Of a DNA stretch of 64,000 bases, positions 31,803-41,765 are shown one piece after another. The stretch is taken from positions 1,240,001-1,304,000 of the forward strand of contig NZ_CP089095.1 of assembly GCF_021172145.1 (NCBI RefSeq). Reading direction: 5' to 3'. The DNA is from Flavobacterium cyclinae. GTDB taxonomy: Bacteria; Bacteroidota; Bacteroidia; Flavobacteriales; Flavobacteriaceae. Position 1 is the stretch's first letter. The number at the start of each line of letters is the position of its first letter. Made by a program: the position numbers and the translations under genes. The notes below the pieces were generated by a model, which did not search any database, was not told the DNA's origin, and worked only from the letters and a program-made list of their open reading frames with translations.

Positions 31803-33107
31803 TTAATTTAATTGTAAAGTGCCGGCTAATTCTTTTAAGTTAATTTCTGAAAGTTTGGTTACATATTGTGCATTTGAATAACGAACTGATGCTTCAACAA
31901 AGTTTTGTTGAGCAGTTCTAAATTCGATTGTCGTTATGGTTCCGATTTTGAATTTCGCTAATGTAATATCTAAGTTTTGCTTGGCGATTTCTAAGTTTTT
32001 TTCTTCCACTTTTACCAATTCTAAGTTGGTTTGATAACTTGCAAAAAATGAAGCTAATTGAGATGATAAAGACAATTTTTGTTGTTCTAAAAGTAAATTA
32101 GCATTTTCCACTTGATATTTCGCTACTTTTTCGTTTCTGTTTTGAAGAAAGCCATTAAAAATAGGTACAGTAGCCGTTACTCCATACACAAAACCTTGTC
32201 CAGATGATTGTGTGATGAAACCCAAAGAAGCTTCCGAACGTGTGAAATTATAACCCGAAGTAACTCTAACTGTTGGATAACGATTACCTTTGACTTGTTT
32301 CAAATTCAAATCGGCTACTTTTTTAGACAGAATTTGCGCTTGTAATTGCGGGTTTTGTTTTTCGGCTGTTGATTTTAATTCGTTTAAATCTAAATTTTGT
32401 TCGAAAGTAACTTCGTTAGCCACTTTAAAATCGGTTTGTGTATCACGAACTAATAATTCGTTCAATCTGATTTTACTGATTTTAATTAGTTCTTTTTGTC
32501 TCAATTGTAAACTTAAATCACTATTCAAATCTACTTGTGCATTCAAAACCTCCAATTTTGAAGCTTTTCCTATACTAAATCGATTTTGAGCAGTTGTCAA
32601 TCTTTGGTTTGAAATCACAATTGCCGTATCAATCGATGCCAAAACTTGTTGTTGTTGTACCAAATCGAAATAGGTGGTGTACACATCGCTAATTCGGGTT
32701 AAAATGGCGGTTTGTAATTCGGCCTTTCCTTGTTGCTCTAAAACGTCCAATTGCTCTTTTCTGGCAAACATACTTAACCCATCGAAAATCGTCCAATCTA
32801 AACCAACGCCATAAGTTAAATTCATATTTTTAGCATTGTCTAGCTTTCTTTCAGAACCATCAGCTTGCGTTTGTGTGGTATTGAATTGACTGTTATTATT
32901 GGTGAAATTTGCATTCAAAGCAGGTAACATTCCAGCATTTGCTAAATTGTTATTGGTTGCATCAATTTTAGAATTATTTTCAGCAATTTTAATGTCGTAA
33001 TTGTTTTCCAAGGCAATTTTTACAGCATCTTTAAGTGTAAGTAGTTCTTGAGCTTGCGCTGAAAATCCAATAATGATAAGGAATACTATTTTATATAAAT
33101 GTTGCAT
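31803..33107 (-). CDS. TolC-family outer-membrane efflux protein
   Basis: A 434-aa outer membrane factor. The signal peptide (residues 1-19) ends in SAQAQE. The remainder shows the two-fold OEP repeat: TLKDAVKIALENNYDIKIAE, a conserved N-terminal region, and the helical barrel segments (VLNAQVDLNSDLSLQLRQKE in repeat 1, EFRTAQQNFVEASVRYSNAQ in repeat 2). TolC-type trimers form a channel across the outer membrane. It is the third gene of the adaptor - permease - TolC operon, 4 bp after the permease stop, and works with both. The drug or metal handled is unknown. Confidence 0.96.
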   Translation of the reverse strand: MQHLYKIVFLIIIGFSAQAQELLTLKDAVKIALENNYDIKIAENNSKIDATNNNLANAGMLPALNANFTNNNSQFNTTQTQADGSERKLDNAKNMNLTYGVGLDWTIFDGLSMFARKEQLDVLEQQGKAELQTAILTRISDVYTTYFDLVQQQQVLASIDTAIVISNQRLTTAQNRFSIGKASKLEVLNAQVDLNSDLSLQLRQKELIKISKIRLNELLVRDTQTDFKVANEVTFEQNLDLNELKSTAEKQNPQLQAQILSKKVADLNLKQVKGNRYPTVRVTSGYNFTRSEASLGFITQSSGQGFVYGVTATVPIFNGFLQNRNEKVAKYQVENANLLLEQQKLSLSSQLASFFASYQTNLELVKVEEKNLEIAKQNLDITLAKFKIGTITTIEFRTAQQNFVEASVRYSNAQYVTKLSEINLKELAGTLQLN

Positions 33108-33111
33108 ACTA

Positions 33112-36100
33112 TTATTTCTCTAAAGCGTCTAAATTATCAAATTCTGGTCGATGTTTTTTTGCTCTTGACCACATTAAATAGATTGAAGGAATAACAAATA
33201 AGGTTAAAATTAATGAAAACAATGTTCCACCTACAATTACAACTCCCATTCCCATTCTACTTGCTGATGCGGCTCCAAGTGATAAAGCAATAGGTAATGC
33301 TCCTAAAGCAATAGCTAAACTTGTCATCAAAATAGGACGTAGACGTGCTTCCGAAGCTTCTAAAATGGCATCGTATTTTGATTTCCCTTGTTCTCGAAGT
33401 TGGTTCGCAAATTCGACTATCAGAATTCCGTTTTTGGTAACAAGTCCAATCAACATTATCGTTCCAATTTGACTAAAAATATTCCAAGTTTGTCCAAATA
33501 ACCAAAGCGAGAATAATGCTCCAGCTACTGCCATTGGTACAGTTAGAATGATAATAAATGGATCAATAAAACTTTCAAACTGAGCTGCAAGAATTAAATA
33601 AATCAACAATAACGCTAGTCCAAAAGCAAACGAAGTGTTTGAGCTACTTTCCACGAAGTCACGAGATTCTCCACCTAAATCTGTCGTAAATGAATCGTCT
33701 AATACGCGTTCTTTTATTTCATTCATGGCTTCAATTCCGTCACCAATACTTTTTCCTGGTGCTAAACCTGCTGAAACTGTTGCCGACATGTATCTGTTGT
33801 TATGGTACAATTGTGGTGGATTGCTTTTTTCTTCAATTTCGACCACATTATCCATTTGAATTAATTCGCCTTTATTATTTCTAACAAACATTGAAGTTAC
33901 GTCGGTAGGTTTTGAACGATCTTGTTTTTCAAACTGCCCAATCACTTGATATTGTTTTCCATTTTGCATAAAATAACCAAAACGTTGACCACTTAATGCT
34001 AATTGAAGTGTTTGTGCAATATCTAAAACCGAAACTCCTAAACTTTCAGCTTTTTCACGATCAATAGTTACGTTTATTTCAGGTTTATTAAATTTCAAGT
34101 TAACATCAGCCATTGAAAAAGTACCGTTTTTATTTACTTCTTCCATAAAAACAGGTATCTTTTCTTGAAGTTTTTCAAAATTTTGGGCCTGAATAATGTA
34201 TTGAATAGGTAAACCACCTCTTCGGCTAACCGAAATTGTGGGTTGCTGAATTACAGAAGTTTTTGCATCAGGATAACGTTTAACCCATTTCCCCAATTCA
34301 TCAGCAATTTCCATTTGCGATTTTTCTCTTTCTTTTGGATTTTTTAGTGAAATACGAATAAATCCACTATTAACTGATGATGTTCCACCAAATCCAGGTG
34401 ATGAAATTACCAAACTTACTTGTTTTTCTGGAATAGAATCATCAACTAATTGCGACATTTCTTGCATGAAGCGATTTGTATATTCATAAGATGCGCCTTC
34501 AGGTGTAGACATTCTCATGACAAATCCACTGCGATCATCTAAAGGTGCTGTTTCTTTTTGAAGAATAGAAAAGAAAAGAAAAATCAATCCAAAACAAATA
34601 ATAATGATAGCAAAACTCCATCCTTTTTTAGGAATAAATCGGGTTAGGTTGGAAGCATATATTTTGTTTAATTTTTCAAAATAGGGTTCCGTTGCTAAAT
34701 AAAATTTCGATTTCTTTTGTTCGCCACCTTTTATTAAATAAGCATTTAACATTGGGGTTAAGGTCAAAGAAACAAAGGCAGAAACCAATACCGCTGCACC
34801 AATAACGATTCCGAATTCTCTAAACAATCGGCCAACAAATCCTTCAAGAAATATTACAGGTAAAAATACTGCAGCTAAAGTGATTGAAATAGAAATTACA
34901 GCAAAAAAGATTTCGTTTGAACCTTTAATTGCAGCTTCAATTGGCGACATGCCTTCTTCAACTTTCTTGTAAATGTTTTCGGTAACAACAATTCCGTCAT
35001 CAACCACTAAACCTGTGGCTAATACTATGGCTAAAAGTGTTAAAACATTGATAGAAAAACCAAAAAGCCACATAATAAAAAAGGTAGCAATTAAAGATAC
35101 CGGTATATCAATTAATGGACGAAATGCAATAGCCCAATCTCTAAAAAAAAGATAGATAATTAATATAACTAAAAGTATCGATATGATTAGAGTTTCTGCA
35201 ACTTCAGTAACCGATTTTTTTACAAAAGTTGTAGTGTCAATAGCAATGTTTAATTCAATATCTTTAGGTAATTCTCTTTTTAGTTTTTCAAATTCTTTAT
35301 AAAATGCGTTAGAAATATCTAAATAATTTGCACCAGGTAATGGAACAATAGCAACACCCACTAATGGCTTTCCTGATTGGGTCATTTGGGTTTCGATGTT
35401 TTCGGCTTCTAATGAAGCATTTCCCACATCACTTAAGCGCACTATTTTGTCATTTTCAGAACGAATGATAACATCATTAAATTCTTTCTCTGATGATAAA
35501 TTACCGATGGTTTTTACGGTTAGTTCGGTAGCAGCACCTGTAATTTTACCAGAAGGAAGCTCAACATTTTGTTTATTCAAGGCGGATCTAACATCAGCTA
35601 CAGTTACTCCATAAGCGGCAAGTTTATTGGGGTCTAACCACAATCGCATAGCATAACGTTTTTGTCCCCAAATTTGAATACCGCTAACACCCGGAATAGT
35701 TTCTAAACGCTGACTAATAACATTTTCTGCATAATCACTTAATTCGAGTGCATTTTTAGTTTTACTTTGAACCGTCATTGAAATAATAGCTTCACTATTG
35801 GCATCTGCTTTAGATACTATAGGTTGCGAATCAATATCTTCAGGTAAACTTCTTACCGCTTGTGAAACTTTATCTCGAACATCATTTGCTGCTGCCTCTA
35901 AATCTTTATCTAAATTAAATTCAATTGTAATTATACTACTTCCTTGATTACTTGACGAGGTAATGTTTTTTATTCCATCGATAGAATTTATAGCTTTTTC
36001 TAATGGCTCTGTAATTTGAGATTCAATAATATCTGCATTTGCACCTGTATAATTGGTTCTTACAGATATTTGTGCGGGATCAATAGAAGGATATTCTCTA

Positions 36101-36201
36101 ACGCCTAAAAATTTGTACCCAATAAAACCAAATAAAATAATGGTTAAATTTAATACAATAGTTAATACCGGTCTTTTTATACTTAAAGTTGATAAACTCA
36201 T
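33112..36201 (-). CDS. RND efflux permease, HAE1/AcrB-type
   Basis: A 1029-aa inner-membrane pump with the twelve-helix RND layout and two large periplasmic loops. SIKRPVLTIVLNLTIILFG is the classic first helix. In helix 4, ATGLVVDDGIVVTENIYKKV carries the two proton-relay aspartates, and in helix 10 LVTKNGILIVEFANQLREQG carries the partner lysine, so the proton path is intact. FEGFVGRLFREFG marks the central region. Hydrophobic export type (HAE1) is the best match, as opposed to metal-RND, because of the helix 4 motif. It lies 21 bp after the adaptor and 4 bp before the TolC gene. No regulator gene is visible next to the operon. Confidence 0.97.
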   Translation of the reverse strand: MSLSTLSIKRPVLTIVLNLTIILFGFIGYKFLGVREYPSIDPAQISVRTNYTGANADIIESQITEPLEKAINSIDGIKNITSSSNQGSSIITIEFNLDKDLEAAANDVRDKVSQAVRSLPEDIDSQPIVSKADANSEAIISMTVQSKTKNALELSDYAENVISQRLETIPGVSGIQIWGQKRYAMRLWLDPNKLAAYGVTVADVRSALNKQNVELPSGKITGAATELTVKTIGNLSSEKEFNDVIIRSENDKIVRLSDVGNASLEAENIETQMTQSGKPLVGVAIVPLPGANYLDISNAFYKEFEKLKRELPKDIELNIAIDTTTFVKKSVTEVAETLIISILLVILIIYLFFRDWAIAFRPLIDIPVSLIATFFIMWLFGFSINVLTLLAIVLATGLVVDDGIVVTENIYKKVEEGMSPIEAAIKGSNEIFFAVISISITLAAVFLPVIFLEGFVGRLFREFGIVIGAAVLVSAFVSLTLTPMLNAYLIKGGEQKKSKFYLATEPYFEKLNKIYASNLTRFIPKKGWSFAIIIICFGLIFLFFSILQKETAPLDDRSGFVMRMSTPEGASYEYTNRFMQEMSQLVDDSIPEKQVSLVISSPGFGGTSSVNSGFIRISLKNPKEREKSQMEIADELGKWVKRYPDAKTSVIQQPTISVSRRGGLPIQYIIQAQNFEKLQEKIPVFMEEVNKNGTFSMADVNLKFNKPEINVTIDREKAESLGVSVLDIAQTLQLALSGQRFGYFMQNGKQYQVIGQFEKQDRSKPTDVTSMFVRNNKGELIQMDNVVEIEEKSNPPQLYHNNRYMSATVSAGLAPGKSIGDGIEAMNEIKERVLDDSFTTDLGGESRDFVESSSNTSFAFGLALLLIYLILAAQFESFIDPFIIILTVPMAVAGALFSLWLFGQTWNIFSQIGTIMLIGLVTKNGILIVEFANQLREQGKSKYDAILEASEARLRPILMTSLAIALGALPIALSLGAASASRMGMGVVIVGGTLFSLILTLFVIPSIYLMWSRAKKHRPEFDNLDALEK

Positions 36202-36222
36202 AACGATTCTGATTAATTCAAA

Positions 36223-37281
36223 CTATTGAATTGAAATTTTTAAAGGCATTTCGTTTTTTAAACTCATTATTCCCGTGGTAATAAGCGTGTCACCTTTTTT
36301 TAATCCTTCTAAAACCAATACTTTGTTTTCAGTTCTAGTGTCTGTTATGATATTTCTTTCTGAAGCCATACCATTGTTTGAAACAAATACCTTTTTCCCA
36401 TTTTGAATTGGAATAACTGCCTCGGTTGGAATTAAAATAGCATTTTTAATAACACTTAAAGGTAATTCAACATTGGCATACGTACCTGGAAATAACTTAT
36501 TGTTTTTATTTTGAGTAATAGCTCTTACTTGTAAAGTTCTCGTAGTTACATCTACACTAGGTTCTAAAGCATAAATTTTAGCTTCAAATTCTTCATTCAT
36601 TCCAGAAACTTTAAATTTAAAAGTTGAATTAACTTCTACTTGGGCAGCATATTTTTCTGGAATGGAGAAGGTGATTTTTAACTGATTTGTATTAACCAAA
36701 TTTGTAATAATTTGACTTGGTGTTATATAAGTCCCAGGCGAAATATTTCGCAAGCCAATTTTTCCAGAAAAAGGAGCTTTTGTAGCTGTTTTTGAAATTT
36801 GCGCTTGAATCAATTGGGTTTGCGCTTTTAAACTTTTATATTCTGCTAGCGCAACTTCATATTCTTCTTGAGAAATGGCTTCTTTTTCAAGAAGTAATTT
36901 AGCGCGTCTTTCATTTTCAGCAGCTAAACCTTGACGTGTTTGCGCTTGAGATAACTGAGCGCGAAGTTCGATATCATTGATTTTTACTAAAAGTTGTCCT
37001 TTGTTTACGGTTGTTCCTTCGGTAAAATAAATTTTTTCTACAACTCCTGAAACTTCACTTTTAATTTCTACTGCTTCATTTGCCTCTATAGAACCTGATA
37101 GTGAAATTGTATTAGCATAATCCATTTCAGTGACAATAAGAGCATTTACAGCCATTGGTGATTTATTACCACCTTTATTATTATTTTTTGATTCTTCTTT
37201 TACATTTGAAAAGATGCGATATACAATCAAACCTAATAGTAAAATAACTAAAATAGAGATACTAAATTTTTTTATGTTCAT
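36223..37281 (-). CDS. RND efflux periplasmic adaptor (membrane fusion protein)
   Basis: A 352-aa adaptor. The N-terminal helix (about 5-25, ISILVILLLGLIVYRIFSNV) anchors it. The lipoyl-type halves are GSIEANEAVEIKSEVSGVVE and KAPFSGKIGLRNISPGTYIT, joined by a helical hairpin rich in Gln/Ala/Glu (AQTRQGLAAENERRAKLLLE). The rest is the beta-barrel and membrane-proximal domain (FKVSGMNEEFEAKIYALEPS, then VLVLEGLKKGDTLITTGI). It links the RND pump to TolC in the periplasm. It is the first gene of the efflux operon; the 133-bp upstream gap to recG shows no clear operator. Confidence 0.96.
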   Translation of the reverse strand: MNIKKFSISILVILLLGLIVYRIFSNVKEESKNNNKGGNKSPMAVNALIVTEMDYANTISLSGSIEANEAVEIKSEVSGVVEKIYFTEGTTVNKGQLLVKINDIELRAQLSQAQTRQGLAAENERRAKLLLEKEAISQEEYEVALAEYKSLKAQTQLIQAQISKTATKAPFSGKIGLRNISPGTYITPSQIITNLVNTNQLKITFSIPEKYAAQVEVNSTFKFKVSGMNEEFEAKIYALEPSVDVTTRTLQVRAITQNKNNKLFPGTYANVELPLSVIKNAILIPTEAVIPIQNGKKVFVSNNGMASERNIITDTRTENKVLVLEGLKKGDTLITTGIMSLKNEMPLKISIQ

Positions 37282-37414
37282 GTGAGTTTTAATTTATAAA
37301 GTACAAAACTAACTTATACGTTTTAAATACCATACAAGTTACCATTTATTTAACATTGTTGTAGGTACAAATGTCTTGTTTCAATTGGATGTTGATAATA
37401 GTCAAAATGACACA

Positions 37415-39517
37415 TTAACTAATGTAATTCCAAATGGTTTTCTTTTTACTTAATTCAATAAATGCTTCTCGAAGTTTTGCATGTTCTGGTTTTTCCATTG
37501 GCGCATCATCTTTTAAAAGTTTAATAGCATGATGGCGTGCCAATTGTAAAATTTCTTTGTCTTTAACTAAATCTGCAATTTGAAGATTTAATACGCCACT
37601 TTGTTGTTTTCCCATTATATCACCGGGACCGCGCAATTTCAAATCGACTTCCGAAATTTCAAAACCGTCATTAGTACGCACCATCGTTTCCATTCGGATT
37701 TTACTATCATTACTCAATTTATGACCTGTCATTAAGATGCAATAACTTTGTTCGGCACCACGACCAACGCGACCGCGTAATTGATGTAATTGCGATAATC
37801 CAAATCGTTCTGCACTTTCAATTACCATTACAGAAGCGTTTGGAACATTTACCCCAACTTCAATCACAGTAGTCGCCACCATAATATTGGTTTTTCCTTC
37901 TGCAAAGCGACGCATTTCTTCATCTTTATCGGCAGGTTTCATTTTTCCATGAACTATCGAAATGGAATAATGAGGTAATGGAAAATCTCTCGAAATACTT
38001 TCATAACCATCCATTAAATCTTTATAATCCATTTTTTCTGATTCTTGAATTAACGGATACACAATATAAACTTGGCGTCCTTTTGCAATTTCGTCTTTTA
38101 AGAATTTCCAAACCTTTAGACGATTAGAATCATAGCGATGAACGGTTTGAATAGGTTTTCTTCCTGGTGGTAATTCATCAATGACTGAAATATCTAAATC
38201 ACCATACAAACTCATGGCTAAAGTTCGTGGTATTGGAGTAGCAGTCATGACCAAAACATGAGGTGGAATAGGGGCTTTCCCCCAAAGTTTAGATCGCTGC
38301 TCTACACCAAATCTGTGCTGTTCATCTATAATCGCTAAGCCTAAATTATGAAATTGTACTTTGTCTTCTAACAAAGCATGAGTTCCAATTAAAATATCTA
38401 AACTTCCGTTTTCAAGTGCTTCATGAATAATTTTTCGTTCTGCAGTTTTGGTTGAACCCGTTAGAATTTTTATATTGATGTTTAATTCTTTTGCCAATTC
38501 AGAAATACCATTAAAATGCTGATTTGCTAAAATTTCTGTTGGTGCCATTAAGCAACTTTGAAAACCATTATCTTTTGCCAAAAGCATACACATTAAAGCT
38601 ACAATCGTTTTTCCAGAACCTACGTCGCCTTGCAGTAAACGATTCATTTGGGCGTTGCTTCCTAAATCATTTCGGATTTCTTTTAATACACGTTTTTGGG
38701 CATTCGTTAAATCAAAAGGCAAGTGATTTTTATAGAAATTATTGAAGTTTTCACCCACTTTTTCAAACGGCATTCCTTTGATTTTATGTTTACGAATCAG
38801 ATTCTTCGTAATCAATTGCAATTGAATGAAAAACAATTCTTCAAACTTCAATCGGAATTGTGCTTTTGCCAATAAATCTTGGCTTTTTGGAAAATGAATA
38901 TTGAATAAAGCCGCATTTTTTGGAATCAATTTTAATTCATCCAAAAGATAATTCGGAAGATTCTCTGAAAACAAAACTTGGGTTTCTAAAAACAATTGTT
39001 GCATCATTTTATTGATGACTTTGTTAGAAATCCCTTTATTGGCTAATTTTTCTGTACTTGGATAAACCGGTTGCATGGCCGAACGAAGACTGGCTTTGTG
39101 TTCTTCCAACAATTCCATTTCAGGATGTGCCATGTTGTAAGTAGCACCAAATTGCGTTACTTTTCCAAAAATAACATACGGAACATTAATTTTCAAACTC
39201 TCTCGAATCCATTTTTGACCTTGAAACCAAACCAGTTCCATTTGACCAGTATCATCTACAAATGTCGCTACTAATCTCGATTTTCCTTTCCCTTGTTCAA
39301 CGGTTTTGATGTTGATAATTTTTCCAACAATTTGAACTTCTGAATTACTGTTTTGCAGTTCGTTAATTCTGTAATATCGAGTTCTATCAATATAACGATT
39401 TGGGAATAAATTTAGTAAATCGGCATATTTATGAATGCCCAACTCCTTGCGCAATAAATCACCACGTTGTGGACCAACGCCTTTGAGATATTCTATGGGA
39501 GTCTCTAATAAGTTCAC
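37415..39517 (-). CDS. recG: ATP-dependent DNA helicase RecG
   Basis: A 700-aa helicase of full family length. The N-terminal wedge/OB-fold region (about 1-150, LLETPIEYLKGVGPQRGDLL and VGKIINIKTVEQGKGKSRLV) is followed by SF2 motifs: Walker A QGDVGSGKTIVALM, DEQHRFG in motif II, MTATPIPRTLAMS in motif III, and LRGRVGRG in motif VI, with the C-terminal TRG-like region FEISEVDLKLRGPGDIMGKQ. RecG branch-migrates replication forks and Holliday junctions. The start codon is GTG (39515-39517), as it opens at the conserved N terminus; an 11-bp tandem repeat begins in it. It is monocistronic and divergent from the M1 peptidase gene. Confidence 0.96.
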   Translation of the reverse strand: MNLLETPIEYLKGVGPQRGDLLRKELGIHKYADLLNLFPNRYIDRTRYYRINELQNSNSEVQIVGKIINIKTVEQGKGKSRLVATFVDDTGQMELVWFQGQKWIRESLKINVPYVIFGKVTQFGATYNMAHPEMELLEEHKASLRSAMQPVYPSTEKLANKGISNKVINKMMQQLFLETQVLFSENLPNYLLDELKLIPKNAALFNIHFPKSQDLLAKAQFRLKFEELFFIQLQLITKNLIRKHKIKGMPFEKVGENFNNFYKNHLPFDLTNAQKRVLKEIRNDLGSNAQMNRLLQGDVGSGKTIVALMCMLLAKDNGFQSCLMAPTEILANQHFNGISELAKELNINIKILTGSTKTAERKIIHEALENGSLDILIGTHALLEDKVQFHNLGLAIIDEQHRFGVEQRSKLWGKAPIPPHVLVMTATPIPRTLAMSLYGDLDISVIDELPPGRKPIQTVHRYDSNRLKVWKFLKDEIAKGRQVYIVYPLIQESEKMDYKDLMDGYESISRDFPLPHYSISIVHGKMKPADKDEEMRRFAEGKTNIMVATTVIEVGVNVPNASVMVIESAERFGLSQLHQLRGRVGRGAEQSYCILMTGHKLSNDSKIRMETMVRTNDGFEISEVDLKLRGPGDIMGKQQSGVLNLQIADLVKDKEILQLARHHAIKLLKDDAPMEKPEHAKLREAFIELSKKKTIWNYIS

Positions 39518-39540
39518 AGTTTACAGTCGCAGTTTACAGT
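39517..39540. repeat. Two exact 11-bp copies of CAGTTTACAGT
   Basis: CAGTTTACAGT at 39517-39527 and 39530-39540, 13 bp apart, touching the recG start codon. A G/C-richer stretch, TTCTCTTCGAGCGGAGTC and following bases (39543-39566), continues this gap and looks like part of a dispersed flavobacterial repeat. Confidence 0.55.
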
Positions 39541-39669
39541 TTTTCTCTTCGAGCGGAGTCGAGAAGTTATATTTAAAATTATTTAAGCGAAGATAGTTTA
39601 TAATTTGTTAATTTGAAAAACAGAGAATTTGAAAATGTTTATATTCGTACTTTATTAAATTCCATTAAA

Positions 39670-41724
39670 ATGTTTCGTATTCTTTTAGCCCTATTTTTTA
39701 TAAGCATATCTTTTGCCCAACAAACGGATAAAGTTGATTTTATAAAATGTGATGCTTCAGTTTATCCATATGCATCAGAAAAATCAATTTCTGGAACTGT
39801 TGTTTATGAATTTAAAGTAAAAAAAGCAATCGATACTATTAAAATTGATGCTAAAAGCATGGAATTTTCAGGAGTTATGATCAATGGAAAATCCGTAAAA
39901 TTTAAAAACTCAGGTAAAACATTGGATTTATTTGAAGGATTTAAAAAAGGAAAAAACAAACTAACTTTCAGCTATTCAGCTAAACCCAAACAAACACTTT
40001 ATTTTACGGGTCAAGATGAGAATTTACAAATTTGGACACAGGGTCAAGGTAAATATACAAGTTACTGGTTGCCAAGTTTTGATGATGTGAATGAGAAAGT
40101 GATTTTTAATATTTTAATCTCGGATGTAAATCCTTATTTAAAAGTTATTTCTAATGGTTTGTTAAAAAGAAAACCTGAGGTAATGTATATGGATTATGAT
40201 GCATTTGAAATGAAAAAACCAATGTCATCTTACTTAGTAATGCTAGTCATTGGAAATTTCGAAAAGCAAACTACAACTACAAAATCAGGAACGCCATTAG
40301 AATTTTATTTAGATAAGAACGATGTTTCTAAATTTGAACCCACGTTTCGTTATTCCAAAGAAATGTTTGATTATTTGGAGCAAGAAATAGGAGTGAAGTA
40401 TCCTTGGGGCATTTACCGTCAAGTTCCGGTTCGTGATTTTTTATATGCGGGAATGGAAAATACGACTTCTACCATTTTTTCACAAGATTTTGTAGTGGAT
40501 TCTATAGGGTTTAATGATAGAAATTATGTCAATGTCAACGCTCATGAATTAGCGCATCAATGGTTTGGGGATTTAATTACAGCGCAATCAGGCAAACATC
40601 ATTGGTTGCAAGAAGGATTTGCTACTAATTATGCTTTATTGGCAGAACGTCATATATTTGGAGATGACTATTTTTATGACGTATTAAATGATTATGCAGA
40701 ACAATTGTATCGCGCTTCAAAAACCGATACGATTCCTGTGATGAATGAAAAAGCGAGTACATTATCGTTTTATAAAAAAGGAGCTTGGGCATTGCATGTG
40801 TTACGAGAAGATATTGGCGCAAAGAATTTCCAAAAAGCAGTAAAAAAGTATTTGAAAAAGTACCAATATAAAAATGTAAATACCGATGATTTCTTGAAAA
40901 TTGTGAGACAAGTTTCGGGTTATGATGTAGATATCTTTAAAAAACTTTGGCTAGAAAAAGCCGGATTTGAAATGGAAATCGCTCAAAAATATCTTTCTAG
41001 AAACAAATTCATTCAAGACTATTTTGCACTAAAGAAAAGTAAAAAATCATTAGCTGAATTAACAGAAATTTTGAAATCGGACGCCTATTATCCAATCAAG
41101 CAATACATAGTATATCAAACACGAAATATTCCTTTTGAAGAGAGAAAAGTGATAATTAAAGCCGCTTTAGCTACAAATGATATTTTGGTAAGAAGGGCTG
41201 TAGCCGAGTCAACTCCAATAATTCCTGAAGCGATTAAGTCGCAATACGAAACATTGTTAGATGATAATTCGTATGTAACAAATGAAATTGCTTTAGTGTA
41301 TTTGTGTATGAACTTTCCTGCAGACAGAGAAAAGTATTTATTTCAAACGAGACGCTTGTTAGGCAATAATGATAAAAGTTTACGAATTACATGGTTAAAA
41401 CTAGCTTATGAAACGCCAGAATTTGATGCACAAAAATTAGATTATTATTTGGAATTATTGCATTATGCATCGGCCCAATATGAAAGTTCAATTAGGCAAA
41501 ATGCTTTAGAAACCCTGTTATCAATTGATTTTATGAATACTAAAGTAATTACACAATTATTTTTAGCAACAAAACATCACAAATGGCAGTTTACACTTTT
41601 TGCAAGAACAAAGATTCGAGAATTACTTAAAAATTCTGAATACCGAGCTTTAGTTGAAAAATTAGCAGCAACCTCAGATGATTCAATGAGAGAATTATAC
41701 TTGAAATTTTTGAATGAGAAATAA
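39670..41724 (+). CDS. Secreted M1-family metallopeptidase
   Basis: A 684-aa exported aminopeptidase-type protein. The signal peptide (about 1-17) ends in SFAQ. The N-terminal beta domain is followed by YAGMENTTSTIF (GAMEN-like exopeptidase motif) and the zinc site HELAHQWFGD (HExxH at 292-296), with the third ligand Glu in LQEGFATN about 19 residues later. The C-terminal half is alpha-helical and HEAT-like. M1 enzymes remove N-terminal residues from peptides; here it acts in the periplasm or outside the cell. The ATG at 39670 opens at the signal peptide and is preferred to the TTG at 39613. A strong inverted-repeat terminator follows. Confidence 0.95.
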   Translation: MFRILLALFFISISFAQQTDKVDFIKCDASVYPYASEKSISGTVVYEFKVKKAIDTIKIDAKSMEFSGVMINGKSVKFKNSGKTLDLFEGFKKGKNKLTFSYSAKPKQTLYFTGQDENLQIWTQGQGKYTSYWLPSFDDVNEKVIFNILISDVNPYLKVISNGLLKRKPEVMYMDYDAFEMKKPMSSYLVMLVIGNFEKQTTTTKSGTPLEFYLDKNDVSKFEPTFRYSKEMFDYLEQEIGVKYPWGIYRQVPVRDFLYAGMENTTSTIFSQDFVVDSIGFNDRNYVNVNAHELAHQWFGDLITAQSGKHHWLQEGFATNYALLAERHIFGDDYFYDVLNDYAEQLYRASKTDTIPVMNEKASTLSFYKKGAWALHVLREDIGAKNFQKAVKKYLKKYQYKNVNTDDFLKIVRQVSGYDVDIFKKLWLEKAGFEMEIAQKYLSRNKFIQDYFALKKSKKSLAELTEILKSDAYYPIKQYIVYQTRNIPFEERKVIIKAALATNDILVRRAVAESTPIIPEAIKSQYETLLDDNSYVTNEIALVYLCMNFPADREKYLFQTRRLLGNNDKSLRITWLKLAYETPEFDAQKLDYYLELLHYASAQYESSIRQNALETLLSIDFMNTKVITQLFLATKHHKWQFTLFARTKIRELLKNSEYRALVEKLAATSDDSMRELYLKFLNEK

Positions 41725-41727
41725 AAT

Positions 41728-41764
41728 AAACCTGACAGGTTTCAAAAACCTGTCAGGTTTTATG
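41728..41764. terminator. Perfect 15-bp inverted repeat acting as bidirectional terminator
   Basis: AAACCTGACAGGTTT (41728-41742), loop CAA, then the exact complement to 41760. Each arm is itself nearly palindromic. Sequence of this kind recurs between Flavobacterium genes, so this may be a copy of a mobile repeat recruited as a terminator. It serves the convergent M1 peptidase and 174-aa genes. Confidence 0.8.
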
Positions 41765-41765
41765 T

